Shown in pieces: positions 16,571 through 23,913 of a DNA stretch of 64,000 bases. Within the stretch, counting starts at the first letter, position 1, and the number at the start of each line of letters is the position of its first letter. Made by a program: the position numbers and the translations under genes. Source of the stretch: Niallia endozanthoxylica (GTDB lineage Bacteria; Bacillota; Bacilli; Bacillales; Cytobacillaceae). Below the pieces are notes generated by a model. It did no database searches. It had not been told where the DNA came from and worked only from the letters and a program-made list of their open reading frames with translations. Location: assembly GCF_008710145.1 (NCBI RefSeq), contig NZ_VYKL01000045.1, positions 86,548 through 150,547 on the forward strand, written 5' to 3'.

Positions 16571-16607
16571 AAAAGACCATCAGATTATTAGAAGATGGTC
16601 TTTTCTT
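16571..16607. terminator. Terminator after the rep remnant
   Basis: An 11-bp perfect stem (AAAAGACCATC with GATGGTCTTTT) with a 12-base loop precedes CTTTTC. It lies between rep and the convergent PepSY gene. Confidence 0.85.
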
Positions 16608-16641
16608 TTCAATTAAAGCACCGGTTCGAGAATAGCTTATT

Positions 16642-16890
16642 TTAGTCATTATCATTTTCTTGTTCAATTTTTAAGATTTTACCGTTTTTTGCGAGTATCT
16701 CTACTTCAAATATCATGCCTTGTGGTGTCATAATGAATACCTCATAAACTAAAACACCATTTTCTAAATCCATATCCACATGCATAACCTTCCCAGGTAC
16801 TCTTTGAAGGGCTATTTCTTTGGCTTGTTGCATTGTAATCCTTTGTCTATGCATAGGTACTGGGTTGCCATAAGGAAAATCTTGATACAC
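16642..16890 (-). CDS. PepSY-domain-like small protein
   Basis: An 82-residue protein matching one PepSY unit: ITMQQAKEIALQRVPGKVMH, then ENGVLVYEVFIMTPQGMIFE and VEILAKNGKILKIEQEND. PepSY domains bind or inhibit proteases and usually lie outside the membrane. No signal peptide is visible here, so the protein may be cytoplasmic. The ribosome-binding site is GAGGAGG, about 11 bases before the ATG. The gene converges on the rep remnant. Confidence 0.82.
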   Translation of the reverse strand: MYQDFPYGNPVPMHRQRITMQQAKEIALQRVPGKVMHVDMDLENGVLVYEVFIMTPQGMIFEVEILAKNGKILKIEQENDND

Positions 16891-17111
16891 TTAAAATTCC
16901 TCCTCATAAGAAAATCAACTCATTTATCTATATACATCTGACAAGTTCAAGGTTCCAGAACGATACTGCCCGTTTAACAATTAATTTTATTATTAAATTT
17001 AAATACCATTTAACATTATTTCAGATAATTTTTTAACACATTTTCTAAATTTAAATTATTATTTATTTGCTAAAGGAGCATTTAGCCTTTTATTTTAAAG
17101 GAGTGATGATT

Positions 17112-17360
17112 ATGTTTTTAAGTGGTAAAGGTCGCGTCATTTCTAGCGGTCATTTTAATACAAAAAATAATAAAAAGATGAGCGTATTAACTGTTCAAAT
17201 TAATGGTGAGATACATAAATTTTTTGGAAGTGGAAAAGTTCCTCAATTCAATTTCGGAGATATGATTGAGTTTTTATTAATAGCTCAAAAACAAGAAGGA
17301 CAGGGATATACTTTTTACTTGGCAAAAGCCGAAGAAATTAGCAAAAAAACTGAGCAATAA
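17112..17360 (+). CDS. Hypothetical protein, 82 residues, possible OB-like fold
   Basis: I do not recognise the family with certainty. The sequence (MFLSGKGRVISSGHFNTKNN, then KMSVLTVQINGEIHKFFGSG, then GDMIEFLLIAQKQEGQGYTF) has the strand pattern of a small beta-barrel resembling single-strand DNA-binding proteins. Its neighbourhood with a rolling-circle rep remnant would suit a plasmid accessory role, but this is inference. The start is ATG 17112 with AAAGGAG 8 bases upstream; earlier in-frame ATGs are poorly spaced. Confidence 0.55.
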   Translation: MFLSGKGRVISSGHFNTKNNKKMSVLTVQINGEIHKFFGSGKVPQFNFGDMIEFLLIAQKQEGQGYTFYLAKAEEISKKTEQ

Positions 17361-17366
17361 ACAAAA

Positions 17367-17388
17367 AACGGTAGATAGCTCTACCGCC
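17367..17388 (-). terminator. Hairpin, possible terminator on the minus strand
   Basis: CGGTAG and CTACCG pair closely, with a run of A before the stem on the plus strand, so the minus strand ends in T. The closest minus-strand gene ends 400 bases away. Confidence 0.4.
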
Positions 17389-17440
17389 TTAAACATTAAA
17401 CAATTTCAACAGAGTATTATCAACTATTAATTCAAAATTT

Positions 17441-17497
17441 TGCTTTACCATCACTTGTGGTACGGTTCTCCGTACTATATCTAAATGAGGAGATTTT
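17441..17497 (+). repeat. rlmH-end-like repeat, copy 8
   Basis: CACTTGTGGTACGGTTCTCC then GTACTATATCTAAATGAGG and TTTTT. GTACGG (17460) and CCGTAC (17470) form a perfect inner dyad around TTCT. It shares its right half with copy 4. Confidence 0.8.
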
Positions 17498-17526
17498 TAT
17501 CCATCAACAGGATTTGCTCCTATATT

Positions 17527-17655
17527 TTATTCAAAGAATTGGTGCTTCTTCTGTAAATTCCTTTTGCGATGAATTATTTTTATAATTGGAAATGCTATAA
17601 GTGCTGCTACAAAAATATTATAAATACCCGTAGTTGAATTAATAAATCCTAAACC
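17527..17655 (-). pseudogene. C-terminal remnant of a small membrane protein
   Basis: The minus strand reads GLGFINSTTGIYNIFVAALI then AFPIIKIIHRKRNLQ and a stop. This is one hydrophobic helix and a basic tail, typical of the end of a membrane protein. TAA and TAG codons stand immediately upstream in frame and there is no start, so only a fragment is left. The remainder of 17656-17777 shows no gene. Confidence 0.4.
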
Positions 17656-17777
17656 CTATTACAGCATATTTGTCGACAAATAGAAATAAGGTTATTGAAG
17701 GAATTTACTGTTAAAATGTTCTTTTCCATAGAAAAGGACCAATACAATAAATTGATCCACCCTTCCACCCCCATGCA

Positions 17778-18734
17778 TTAATAACAAATAATTATCTGGC
17801 GTATAAATTTCCCCTTTACAACTTCACATCGATCTGCTATTTCAAAACCCACTTCATTAAGTATTCCATCTATATCTTCAGTCGTCACAACGACCATTTT
17901 TTTAGCGAAGCGACGTGCGCATTGGAGCATTTCAAATTTTTCCTTATCTGAAACGACTGAGCAAAGGTTATAAGGCATGTCTATAATTGCAACATCATAC
18001 ATTTCTGTTATGTCTCTGATATCCCTTAAAAATATAGATCCAGAAAGTCCAAAATGCGTGAGATTATTACGAATGCCTTTCATTACTAAAGGATTGTAAT
18101 CACTACCTATGATATTAACTCCCATAGATAAGGCCTCTACCAATACTGTCCCTATGCCACAGCATGGATCAATCACTTTAACGCCTGTTAATTCTGGAAC
18201 TGCAATATTCACAAGTGCTCTGGCCACTCGTGTAGTTAATGCAGTTGAGTAGTTATGAGGCTTTTGTTGATGAATCAGCCAAATGCCTTGATTTTCTGAA
18301 TAGTACCCGAAAAACCATTTTCCTTTTACCTTGGTAATTGCGAATACTATCTCAGGATGATCAAGATTCGCTACACCTGGAATCAAACATGCAACTTGTC
18401 TAGCGATCTCTTTCCTTTCTTGAAACCCCATTTTATCTAGATGATCTATATCTCGATAGTTGATTCCGATTACCTTGTATGTACCATTCAATGGAGGCAT
18501 TTCCCGAACACCTCTTAGTAAGTCTTCCAAGGTATCACAGATAAATAGAACTTCTATTTTCTCTTTTATAAAGGGGCTCCTACTTGGGTCTATATTAATG
18601 CTGCTCTCTAATACAAATGTATGTAAGTTAGAGCGAAACATTGAACGAACTTCCAGTTTACATAAATACTGTTCTTCTTCAGCACAATTGAATGTATATA
18701 AATAGGTATGTGGCACTAAACTATTTTGGCTCAA
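17778..18734 (-). CDS. Putative RNA methyltransferase (TRM11/UPF0020-like)
   Basis: A 318-residue class I S-adenosylmethionine methyltransferase. The AdoMet site is VIDPCCGIGTVLVEAL (near residue 180), followed by IIGSDYNPLVMKGIRNNL. The catalytic motif IV is DMPYN, a variant of the N/DPPY motif used for amino-group methylation of guanine in tRNA by TRM11/TrmN-type enzymes. The N-terminal 170 residues are poorly conserved and may bind RNA; a clear THUMP domain is not visible. The start is TTG 18734 with AAGGAGG 9 bases upstream. It is an accessory copy in the rlmH array; DNA rather than RNA substrate cannot be excluded. Confidence 0.78.
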   Translation of the reverse strand: MSQNSLVPHTYLYTFNCAEEEQYLCKLEVRSMFRSNLHTFVLESSINIDPSRSPFIKEKIEVLFICDTLEDLLRGVREMPPLNGTYKVIGINYRDIDHLDKMGFQERKEIARQVACLIPGVANLDHPEIVFAITKVKGKWFFGYYSENQGIWLIHQQKPHNYSTALTTRVARALVNIAVPELTGVKVIDPCCGIGTVLVEALSMGVNIIGSDYNPLVMKGIRNNLTHFGLSGSIFLRDIRDITEMYDVAIIDMPYNLCSVVSDKEKFEMLQCARRFAKKMVVVTTEDIDGILNEVGFEIADRCEVVKGKFIRQIIICY

Positions 18735-18875
18735 GTTCTTTCTCCTCCTTTTTTCTTGGATAAGCCTTGAGTTGTTCCATTGTTTTATTAAATCTCAAGT
18801 CGCGTTGCTGGGACATAACTAAATAAATCATGTAATAAAAAATAGTATACTCTGTTTGTTATTGATCAGTTTGGT

Positions 18876-19021
18876 TGGAAAAACAAGTTCGTTCCATTGT
18901 GCTGCAGACACTCGCTTTCCACGGGGAGCAATCTGAGCCTTCTCGCTTCGCTGCGGGGTCTCAGACTTTGCTCTAACCCACCAAGAGTCGAGTGTCTTCC
19001 GCTCCATTCCACTAGTTTTCA
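18876..19021. repeat. Palindromic interspersed repeat of bacilli (MITE-like)
   Basis: The arms are related inverted repeats: GCAGACACTCGCTTTCC (18904) on one side and AGTCGAGTGTCTTCCGC (18985) on the other. The outermost ends are GGAAAAAC and GTTTTC. The pattern matches a repeat common in Bacillaceae genomes. A fortuitous open frame across it is not a gene. It lies in the 18735-19194 gap, which otherwise holds only the hairpin at 19069. Confidence 0.7.
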
Positions 19022-19068
19022 AAGGGAGTATTTAACATCAACAACTCTATTTAATACACCAAATAAAT

Positions 19069-19097
19069 ACCCGAACCGTTATAGTTCGGGGTTTTGT
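19069..19097. terminator. Hairpin terminator
   Basis: CCCGAAC and GTTCGGG pair around CGTTATA and are followed by GTTTTG. It may terminate the minus-strand gene at 19195, about 100 bases beyond its stop, or be part of the adjacent repeat. Confidence 0.5.
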
Positions 19098-19194
19098 CAA
19101 CTTAAATACTTGTGTCCCAGCTTCTAACATGTTTCTACTTTTAAACTTCTTCCTATAAAGCCCACTTCATTTTATAAAGAAAGATCCCTTACAA

Positions 19195-19668
19195 TCAAGA
19201 TTTCTTAAATCCTTCTTCTTTTAGGTATTCACAAGCTTCCTCATAGCTCGAAAAACTATTTTCTAGATTGACGCCGGCATATATATTCCAAAAGCCTTCT
19301 TCTTGAAGAAGTAGAAGCGCATTATTTTTAGAATTAATCCATTCCTCTTGTTCCACTGATTCTTCAGCAATAGTCTTTTCTTCTATTGTATTGGGTGCTA
19401 ATGATTGTATTGATTTTCCAATAATTTCTCTTAGTTCTGCCTCTGAAAAATTACGAATATTCACCATACCTTTATTATCTGTATCATACTCTTTTAGTTT
19501 GTCCGCATATACAAATCCATTTCCATTCGGATGTAAGTGATACACTACATTCCTTTTTTCACTTCCGCTTTCAACATAATGAAAATTGACACGTCTTAAT
19601 GAAACATCTTTTCGTTCCAACTGAGGGAAGGATTCTATAACTTTTAGTTTTTCTTCAAATGATAACAT
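19195..19668 (-). CDS. Hypothetical protein, 157 residues
   Basis: Not recognised. The product is acidic and apparently cytoplasmic. It has RRVNFHYVESGSEKRNVVYH then LHPNGNGFVYADKL in the N-terminal half, a Glu-rich linker, and a C-terminal NIYAGVNLENSFSSYEEACE that looks like a short alpha/beta hairpin unit. The start is ATG 19668, with GGAGG 5 bases upstream; an ATG 18 codons earlier lacks a site. It shares a module with the methyltransferase gene. Confidence 0.6.
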   Translation of the reverse strand: MLSFEEKLKVIESFPQLERKDVSLRRVNFHYVESGSEKRNVVYHLHPNGNGFVYADKLKEYDTDNKGMVNIRNFSEAELREIIGKSIQSLAPNTIEEKTIAEESVEQEEWINSKNNALLLLQEEGFWNIYAGVNLENSFSSYEEACEYLKEEGFKKS

Positions 19669-19747
19669 GTTTGCCTCCAAGTTTTTTTTGCTCATTATAT
19701 CATTACTAGATTTCTTCAACAAAAGCCTAATCAGTGCTATAATTAAA

Positions 19748-19785
19748 ATCTTGATTTAAGTGTGGTACTGTTCTGGATGCTGTAT
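19748..19785 (+). repeat. Possible rlmH-end-like repeat, copy 9 (very degenerate)
   Basis: AAGTGTGGTACTGTTCTGG resembles CACTTGTGGTACGGTTCTCC of copy 8. The flanks have lost most similarity. It may be an old decayed site or chance. Confidence 0.35.
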
Positions 19786-19935
19786 ATAAGTTTATTCATT
19801 TCTACAATCTTAAATGTTCCGATAAAATTAAATAACCTGATCCCCTATTAATTTAAGAATCAGGCTTCATTATTGTGCTTTTTAATACTGTGTACACTGG
19901 TATTGCATAAAAGGGCATTGTTGTCTTTTGTAAAT

Positions 19936-19990
19936 AAAAACCTCATTTACTTATGATACGGTTCTCCATGTTGTATCAAAGTGAGGTTTA
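19936..19990 (+). repeat. rlmH-end-like repeat, copy 10, identical to rlmH end over 25 bp
   Basis: Positions 19937-19961 equal 20948-20972 base for base, covering the last four codons, the stop and the following bases of rlmH as read from the other strand. To the right, TTCTCCATGTTGTATCAAAG completes a dyad (TGATAC with GTATCA), and TGAGGTT pairs with the left AACCTCA. It forms the outer edge of the rluF module. The rest of 19669-20091 has no gene. Confidence 0.92.
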
Positions 19991-20091
19991 TTTTTTTTTA
20001 TAATGACTAAAATAAAGTCTATATTTCATCCTAACTATAAAGTATATTTAGTATCTAGATAAAATAATCATCTGATTAAGGATGTGTCAAC

Positions 20092-20799
20092 ATGCGCATT
20101 AATAAATATATAAGTGAATCTGGAAAGGCATCTAGACGAGGCGCCGATAAACTAATTGCCGATGGGAGAGTTACTATTAATGGGAAACGGGTAACGATAG
20201 GCAGCCAAGTTGAACCTGGAGATGATGTTCGAGTAGATGGAAATCCAATCCGAGTAGCAAGGAATAATGTCTATATTGCCTTAAATAAACCTGTAGGCAT
20301 TACTAGTACAACAGAAAAAGGTGTAAAGGGCAATATTGTCGATTTGGTCAACCATCCATTAAGAATATTTAATATTGGGCGTCTGGATAAAGATTCAGAG
20401 GGATTAATACTGCTTACGAACGATGGCGACATTGTTAACGAAATTCTGCGTTCTGAAAATAAGCATGAAAAGGAATATATCGTTTCAGTAGACAAGCCAA
20501 TTACTCCTGAATTCCTGAAGAAAATGTCAGAGGGTGTCAAAATATTAGGTACAAAAACACTTCCATGTCAAACTTTTCAATTATCAAAGTTTGATTTTAA
20601 AATTATTCTAACACAGGGGTTAAATCGGCAAATTCGCCGTATGTGCGCTGAATTAGGATATGAAGTATATCGACTGCAAAGGATTCGAATTATGAATATT
20701 CACTTAGGCAACCTTCCTCCCGGACAATGGAGAGATCTATCCAAGAAAGAGCGAAACCAATTATTCAGAGATTTAAACTATGAGCCAAAAGAATGGTAA
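20092..20799 (+). CDS. rluF: 23S rRNA pseudouridine synthase, RluF type
   Basis: A 235-residue enzyme that isomerises a uridine of 23S rRNA to pseudouridine. The N-terminal S4 RNA-binding domain (MRINKYISESGKASRRGADK, then ADGRVTINGKRV) is followed by the RsuA/RluB/RluE/RluF catalytic core. That core has the catalytic aspartate in GRLDKDSEGLILLT and the signature QGLNRQIRRMCAELGYEVYR. RluF is the closest type. The ribosome-binding site is AAGGATG. It sits alone in a module of about 1.0 kb bounded by direct repeats at 19937 and 20948, next to another 23S rRNA modification gene (rlmH). It is probably acquired. Confidence 0.88.
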   Translation: MRINKYISESGKASRRGADKLIADGRVTINGKRVTIGSQVEPGDDVRVDGNPIRVARNNVYIALNKPVGITSTTEKGVKGNIVDLVNHPLRIFNIGRLDKDSEGLILLTNDGDIVNEILRSENKHEKEYIVSVDKPITPEFLKKMSEGVKILGTKTLPCQTFQLSKFDFKIILTQGLNRQIRRMCAELGYEVYRLQRIRIMNIHLGNLPPGQWRDLSKKERNQLFRDLNYEPKEW

Positions 20800-20882
20800 A
20801 AGCGTTGGAATATCGGGTTTAAGCAGGGATTATAACCATTGGATTAATATCCAGCTAAAGACAAAATTAACCTATAATTAAA

Positions 20883-20917
20883 CCTTAGTACTTCTCTCCA
20901 AAAAGGAAGCACTAAGG
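20883..20917. other. Hairpin after rluF
   Basis: CCTTAGTACTTC pairs with GGAAGCACTAAGG, with one A-C mismatch. No T-run follows, so a terminator function is doubtful. It lies between rluF and rlmH, which converge. Confidence 0.4.
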
Positions 20918-20947
20918 AAAGTATGCTTAAGGATCGTCTGTACTTTG

Positions 20948-20975
20948 AAAACCTCATTTACTTATGATACGGCTC
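20948..20975 (+). repeat. rlmH 3' end: putative attachment site and right end of the array
   Basis: AAAACCTCATTTACTTATGA then TACGGCTC. Read on the minus strand this is GAG CCG TAT CAT AAG TAA (Glu-Pro-Tyr-His-Lys-stop of RlmH) plus ATGAGGTTTT. Staphylococcal SCC elements recombine at the corresponding last codons of rlmH (orfX). Here no dyad arm is present to the right because that side is rlmH coding sequence. Confidence 0.85.
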
Positions 20976-21437
20976 ATTCCGATTAATTCGAAAAGCCCGG
21001 TATACCTGCTCAAGCAAGATTAGACGCATGAGCTGATGGGGGAAGGTCATTTTAGAAAAAGAGAGCTTTTCATCTGCCCGCTGTAATACTTCATTACTTA
21101 AACCAAGTGATCCTCCAATGACAAAAGCAATCTTACTTTTTCCATATGTAGCTAATTTATCGATCGTATCAGCTAATTCTTCAGATGATTTCATTTTCCC
21201 ATCAATTGCTAGTGCAATAACGTATGTTTCTTGAGATAATTTTGCCAGCAGTTTTTCTCCCTCTTTGTTTTTTACTAGTTCCATCTCAGCGACACTCAAC
21301 ACTTCAGGTGCCTTTTCATCAGTTACTTCGATTACTTCTACTTTCGCATAACTTGATAATCGCTTTAGATATTCATCAATTCCTGCTTTTAAGTACTTCT
21401 CCTTTAGTTTTCCAACTGAAATAATTGAGATATTCAC
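20958..21437 (-). CDS. rlmH: 23S rRNA (pseudouridine1915-N3)-methyltransferase RlmH
   Basis: A 159-residue SPOUT methyltransferase that methylates the pseudouridine in helix 69 of 23S rRNA. The sequence is typical throughout: MNISIISVGKLKEKYLKAGI at the start, the trefoil-knot AdoMet segment IAFVIGGSLGLSNEVLQRAD, and the conserved end MRLILLEQVYRAFRINRNEP then YHK. Length equals the B. subtilis and S. aureus (OrfX) proteins. It is the last gene of the wal-htrA cluster direction. The codons for the C-terminus form the sequence repeated across the accessory region to its left. The protein itself is intact. Confidence 0.97.
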   Translation of the reverse strand: MNISIISVGKLKEKYLKAGIDEYLKRLSSYAKVEVIEVTDEKAPEVLSVAEMELVKNKEGEKLLAKLSQETYVIALAIDGKMKSSEELADTIDKLATYGKSKIAFVIGGSLGLSNEVLQRADEKLSFSKMTFPHQLMRLILLEQVYRAFRINRNEPYHK

Positions 21438-21471
21438 AATTTATCCTCACTTTACAAACAATTTACAAACA

Positions 21472-21690
21472 AGATATCCACAGGAGTTATCCACATATCC
21501 ACACTAACTTTCCACATCTTGTATAGGATCATTCGTTCCCTACAAGATATATCAGTGCTTTTCGACAATATTCACACCCTGTTGATAACTTTTTTTGACA
21601 TTATTCTACGATTAATCCTTTACCGCCATTCATTTACTTTCGATAAGCTTTTAGTAACTTTTATCTTTTAACATGTGGATAATTAAATGA
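21472..21690. promoter_or_regulatory. DnaA-box cluster between htrA and rlmH
   Basis: Perfect boxes are TTATCCACA at 21487-21495 and, inverted, TGTGGATAA at 21674-21682. Near-boxes are ATATCCACA (about 21474) and ATATCCACA (about 21495). The gap 21438-21766 otherwise holds only the htrA terminator. Such clusters outside oriC can titrate DnaA. Confidence 0.65.
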
Positions 21691-21716
21691 ATAAGCTGTG
21701 CACAATTCATCATACA

Positions 21717-21752
21717 TAAAAAAACAGGAAAGCCGAACCGGCCATCCTGTTC
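21717..21752 (-). terminator. Terminator of the wal-htrA operon
   Basis: On the minus strand ACAGGA, GCCG / CGGC and TCCTGT form an interrupted stem followed by TTTTTTT, 15 bases after the htrA stop. Confidence 0.88.
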
Positions 21753-21766
21753 TGTGAAAGTATCAT

Positions 21767-23002
21767 CTAATATGTTTCTCCAACTAATTTTAAAGTTGCT
21801 TCTTGTCTTTTACCTTCACGATAATAGGTGACTGACATTTGATCTCCTATTTGTTTTTCATTATACAGATGCTTCCGTAATGCGATTACATCATTTATTT
21901 TCTCTCCATCCATTTCCACAATAACATCCAATTCCTGCAGACCTGCTTTAGATGCCGGTGAATTGGGTACAACTCTTTCAATCATAACTCCCTCTTTTAC
22001 ATCCCTTGGCAATATTAATGTTTCCTGCTGGTGATATGAGGAGATTTCCGTTACATTTCGAAGCTGAACACCCATCGCTGGTCTTTTTACTTCACCAAAT
22101 TGCTCTAAGTCCTCAATAATTGGAATAGCTGAATTAATTGGAATGGAAAGGCCAATTCCTTCAACAGCCTCCTGAGCAATCTTCATTGAATTAATACCGA
22201 TTATCTGTCCGGCAATATTCACTAATGCCCCGCCGCTGTTACCAGGATTGATGGCGGCGTCTGTTTGGAGAACCTCAACCTGCCAATCCTCAACGCCATC
22301 CATATTTAAATCAACAGGAATAGTCCGCTCTAAACCGGAAATAATCCCACTCGTTACAGACCCTGAGAATCCCAAGCCAAGTGGATTTCCAATGGCAATA
22401 ACCGGCTCGCCTGACCTTAAGGTATCTGAGTCACCAAATTCGGCAATCGTTTTAATATCCTTTCCTGGAACCTCGATTACAGCAAGGTCTGTCCAAGGAT
22501 CACTGCCTTTTAACTCTGCAGAAAGCTTTGTCCCGTCAGATAGTGTTACTTCAAGCTGGTCTGCCCCTTCAACAACATGATTATTGGTCACAATAAAAGC
22601 TCTGTCGCCTTCCTTTTTGTAAATAACTCCAGAACCTGTTCCAGCCTCTTGATTAGCACCGCTTTGCTCTGACCAGAAGCTTGCCGATTGAATATTCGTT
22701 ATCCCAACGACAGCATCACCAGCTTTTTCAACAGCTTTCGTTACTCCTGTTTCTACCTTCAGTGAAACATTTTGAGTAATCAGATTCCCTTTATTATTGT
22801 TAGTGTTTACTTCCACCTGATTAGTCGGCTGCACAGAGTAGGGAAGAAGTCCATTATCAGAAAGAGTTGGTACGGCCAATAGAACAAGTAATCCACCTAC
22901 AATAGCACCTGCCAAACTAGGAAGAAAAAAACCACCTTTTCTTCCTTTTGGCTGCCTCACACGGCTATTTTCATCCTGGTCATAATAACCCACCAAGTCC
23001 AC
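21767..23002 (-). CDS. htrA: Membrane-anchored serine protease HtrA/DegP family
   Basis: A 411-residue protease for misfolded exported proteins. A basic N-terminus and one membrane helix (about residues 29-48, AGAIVGGLLVLLAVPTL) anchor it outside the membrane. The catalytic triad is seen in VTNNHVVEG (His), PWTDLAVIEV (Asp) and NPGNSGGAL (Ser). A C-terminal PDZ domain covers about 310-405 (SPASKAGLQELDVIVEMDGE). It corresponds to the yycK/yyxA-type htrA at the end of the walRKHIJ cluster. The first codon is uncertain: GTG 23002 lies very close to AAAGGA, while TTG 22996 is better spaced. Confidence 0.93.
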   Translation of the reverse strand: MDLVGYYDQDENSRVRQPKGRKGGFFLPSLAGAIVGGLLVLLAVPTLSDNGLLPYSVQPTNQVEVNTNNNKGNLITQNVSLKVETGVTKAVEKAGDAVVGITNIQSASFWSEQSGANQEAGTGSGVIYKKEGDRAFIVTNNHVVEGADQLEVTLSDGTKLSAELKGSDPWTDLAVIEVPGKDIKTIAEFGDSDTLRSGEPVIAIGNPLGLGFSGSVTSGIISGLERTIPVDLNMDGVEDWQVEVLQTDAAINPGNSGGALVNIAGQIIGINSMKIAQEAVEGIGLSIPINSAIPIIEDLEQFGEVKRPAMGVQLRNVTEISSYHQQETLILPRDVKEGVMIERVVPNSPASKAGLQELDVIVEMDGEKINDVIALRKHLYNEKQIGDQMSVTYYREGKRQEATLKLVGETY

Positions 23003-23112
23003 ATCCTTTCTTCCGATATTTCTCTACGTTTTATTTTACCTACCTAACCAATATTATACTCATCTCATTTTTAAAAAACTAAAATGACGCACTGACAGAC
23101 GTGCCCCCCGCA

Positions 23113-23907
23113 TCACACAGTTGTAATTGGTATAGGGGTCTTGGGATCTGTATCATAGAGAGTAACCTGTTCCCCAACGATAATTCCCTTTGTTTCAAGC
23201 GTTTGAGTAACAGCCATTCTAGCTAAATCCTTCATATTATTATCAAGACTTAAATGGGCAAGATAAATCCCTTTCGTCTGATCACCAATAACATCACTCA
23301 TCGCTAATGCTGCGTCCTCATTTGAGACGTGACCGACATCGCTTAATATTCTTCGTTTGATATTCCATGGATAGCGCCCCATCCGCAGCATACTCACATC
23401 ATGATTACTTTCAAATACATACGTATCCGCATTTGAAATCGTTCCCTTCATACGGTCACTTACATAGCCTGTATCTGTAATGATAACTAACTTTTTCCCT
23501 TCATGATGAAAAACATAGAACATTGGCTCTGCTGCATCATGTGATACACCAAAGGATTCAATATCAACTGAACCAAAACTTTTGACGGTTTCCATACCAA
23601 AGATAAATTTTTGCTCTGTTGGAATTTCCCCAATTAGATGGTCCATTGCCTTCCAAGTTTTCTCGTTTGCATAGATGGGGAGTTTATATTTACGAGCGAG
23701 TATGCCAACACCTTTAATATGGTCACTATGTTCATGTGTCACAAAGATTCCCGAAAGCTTACTTATATCACGACCAACTTGTTCAAATAATGCTTCCATT
23801 TGCTTGCCGCTAAAACCGGCATCAACTAAAAAGGAATGATTCTCTGCTTCAATAAAGGTCGCATTCCCCGTACTTCCGCTCGCAAGAACACTAAATTGTA
23901 ACGCCAT
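23113..23907 (-). CDS. walJ: Metallo-beta-lactamase-fold protein WalJ (YycJ)
   Basis: A 264-residue metal-dependent hydrolase-like protein. The metal-binding motif THEHSDHIKG appears near residue 60, with further ligands in DTGYVSDRM and YLAHLS. WalJ/YycJ is conserved in the WalRK operon of Bacillales and has been linked to coordination of cell-wall signalling with DNA replication and mismatch repair. It starts with ATG (MALQFSVLASGSTGNATFIE) 6 bases after walI. The cytoplasmic location is inferred from the lack of a signal peptide. Confidence 0.95.
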   Translation of the reverse strand: MALQFSVLASGSTGNATFIEAENHSFLVDAGFSGKQMEALFEQVGRDISKLSGIFVTHEHSDHIKGVGILARKYKLPIYANEKTWKAMDHLIGEIPTEQKFIFGMETVKSFGSVDIESFGVSHDAAEPMFYVFHHEGKKLVIITDTGYVSDRMKGTISNADTYVFESNHDVSMLRMGRYPWNIKRRILSDVGHVSNEDAALAMSDVIGDQTKGIYLAHLSLDNNMKDLARMAVTQTLETKGIIVGEQVTLYDTDPKTPIPITTV

Positions 23908-23913
23908 ACTTTC

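Noticed and set aside
18828..19127. Frames on both strands over the palindromic repeat
   Set aside because: They arise from the interspersed repeat, which is known to be non-coding in bacilli.
6151..20975. Cassette recombinase or integrase gene within the array
   Set aside because: I looked through all coding frames in the region for serine or tyrosine recombinases and transposases and saw none; only the Rep remnant is mobility-related.
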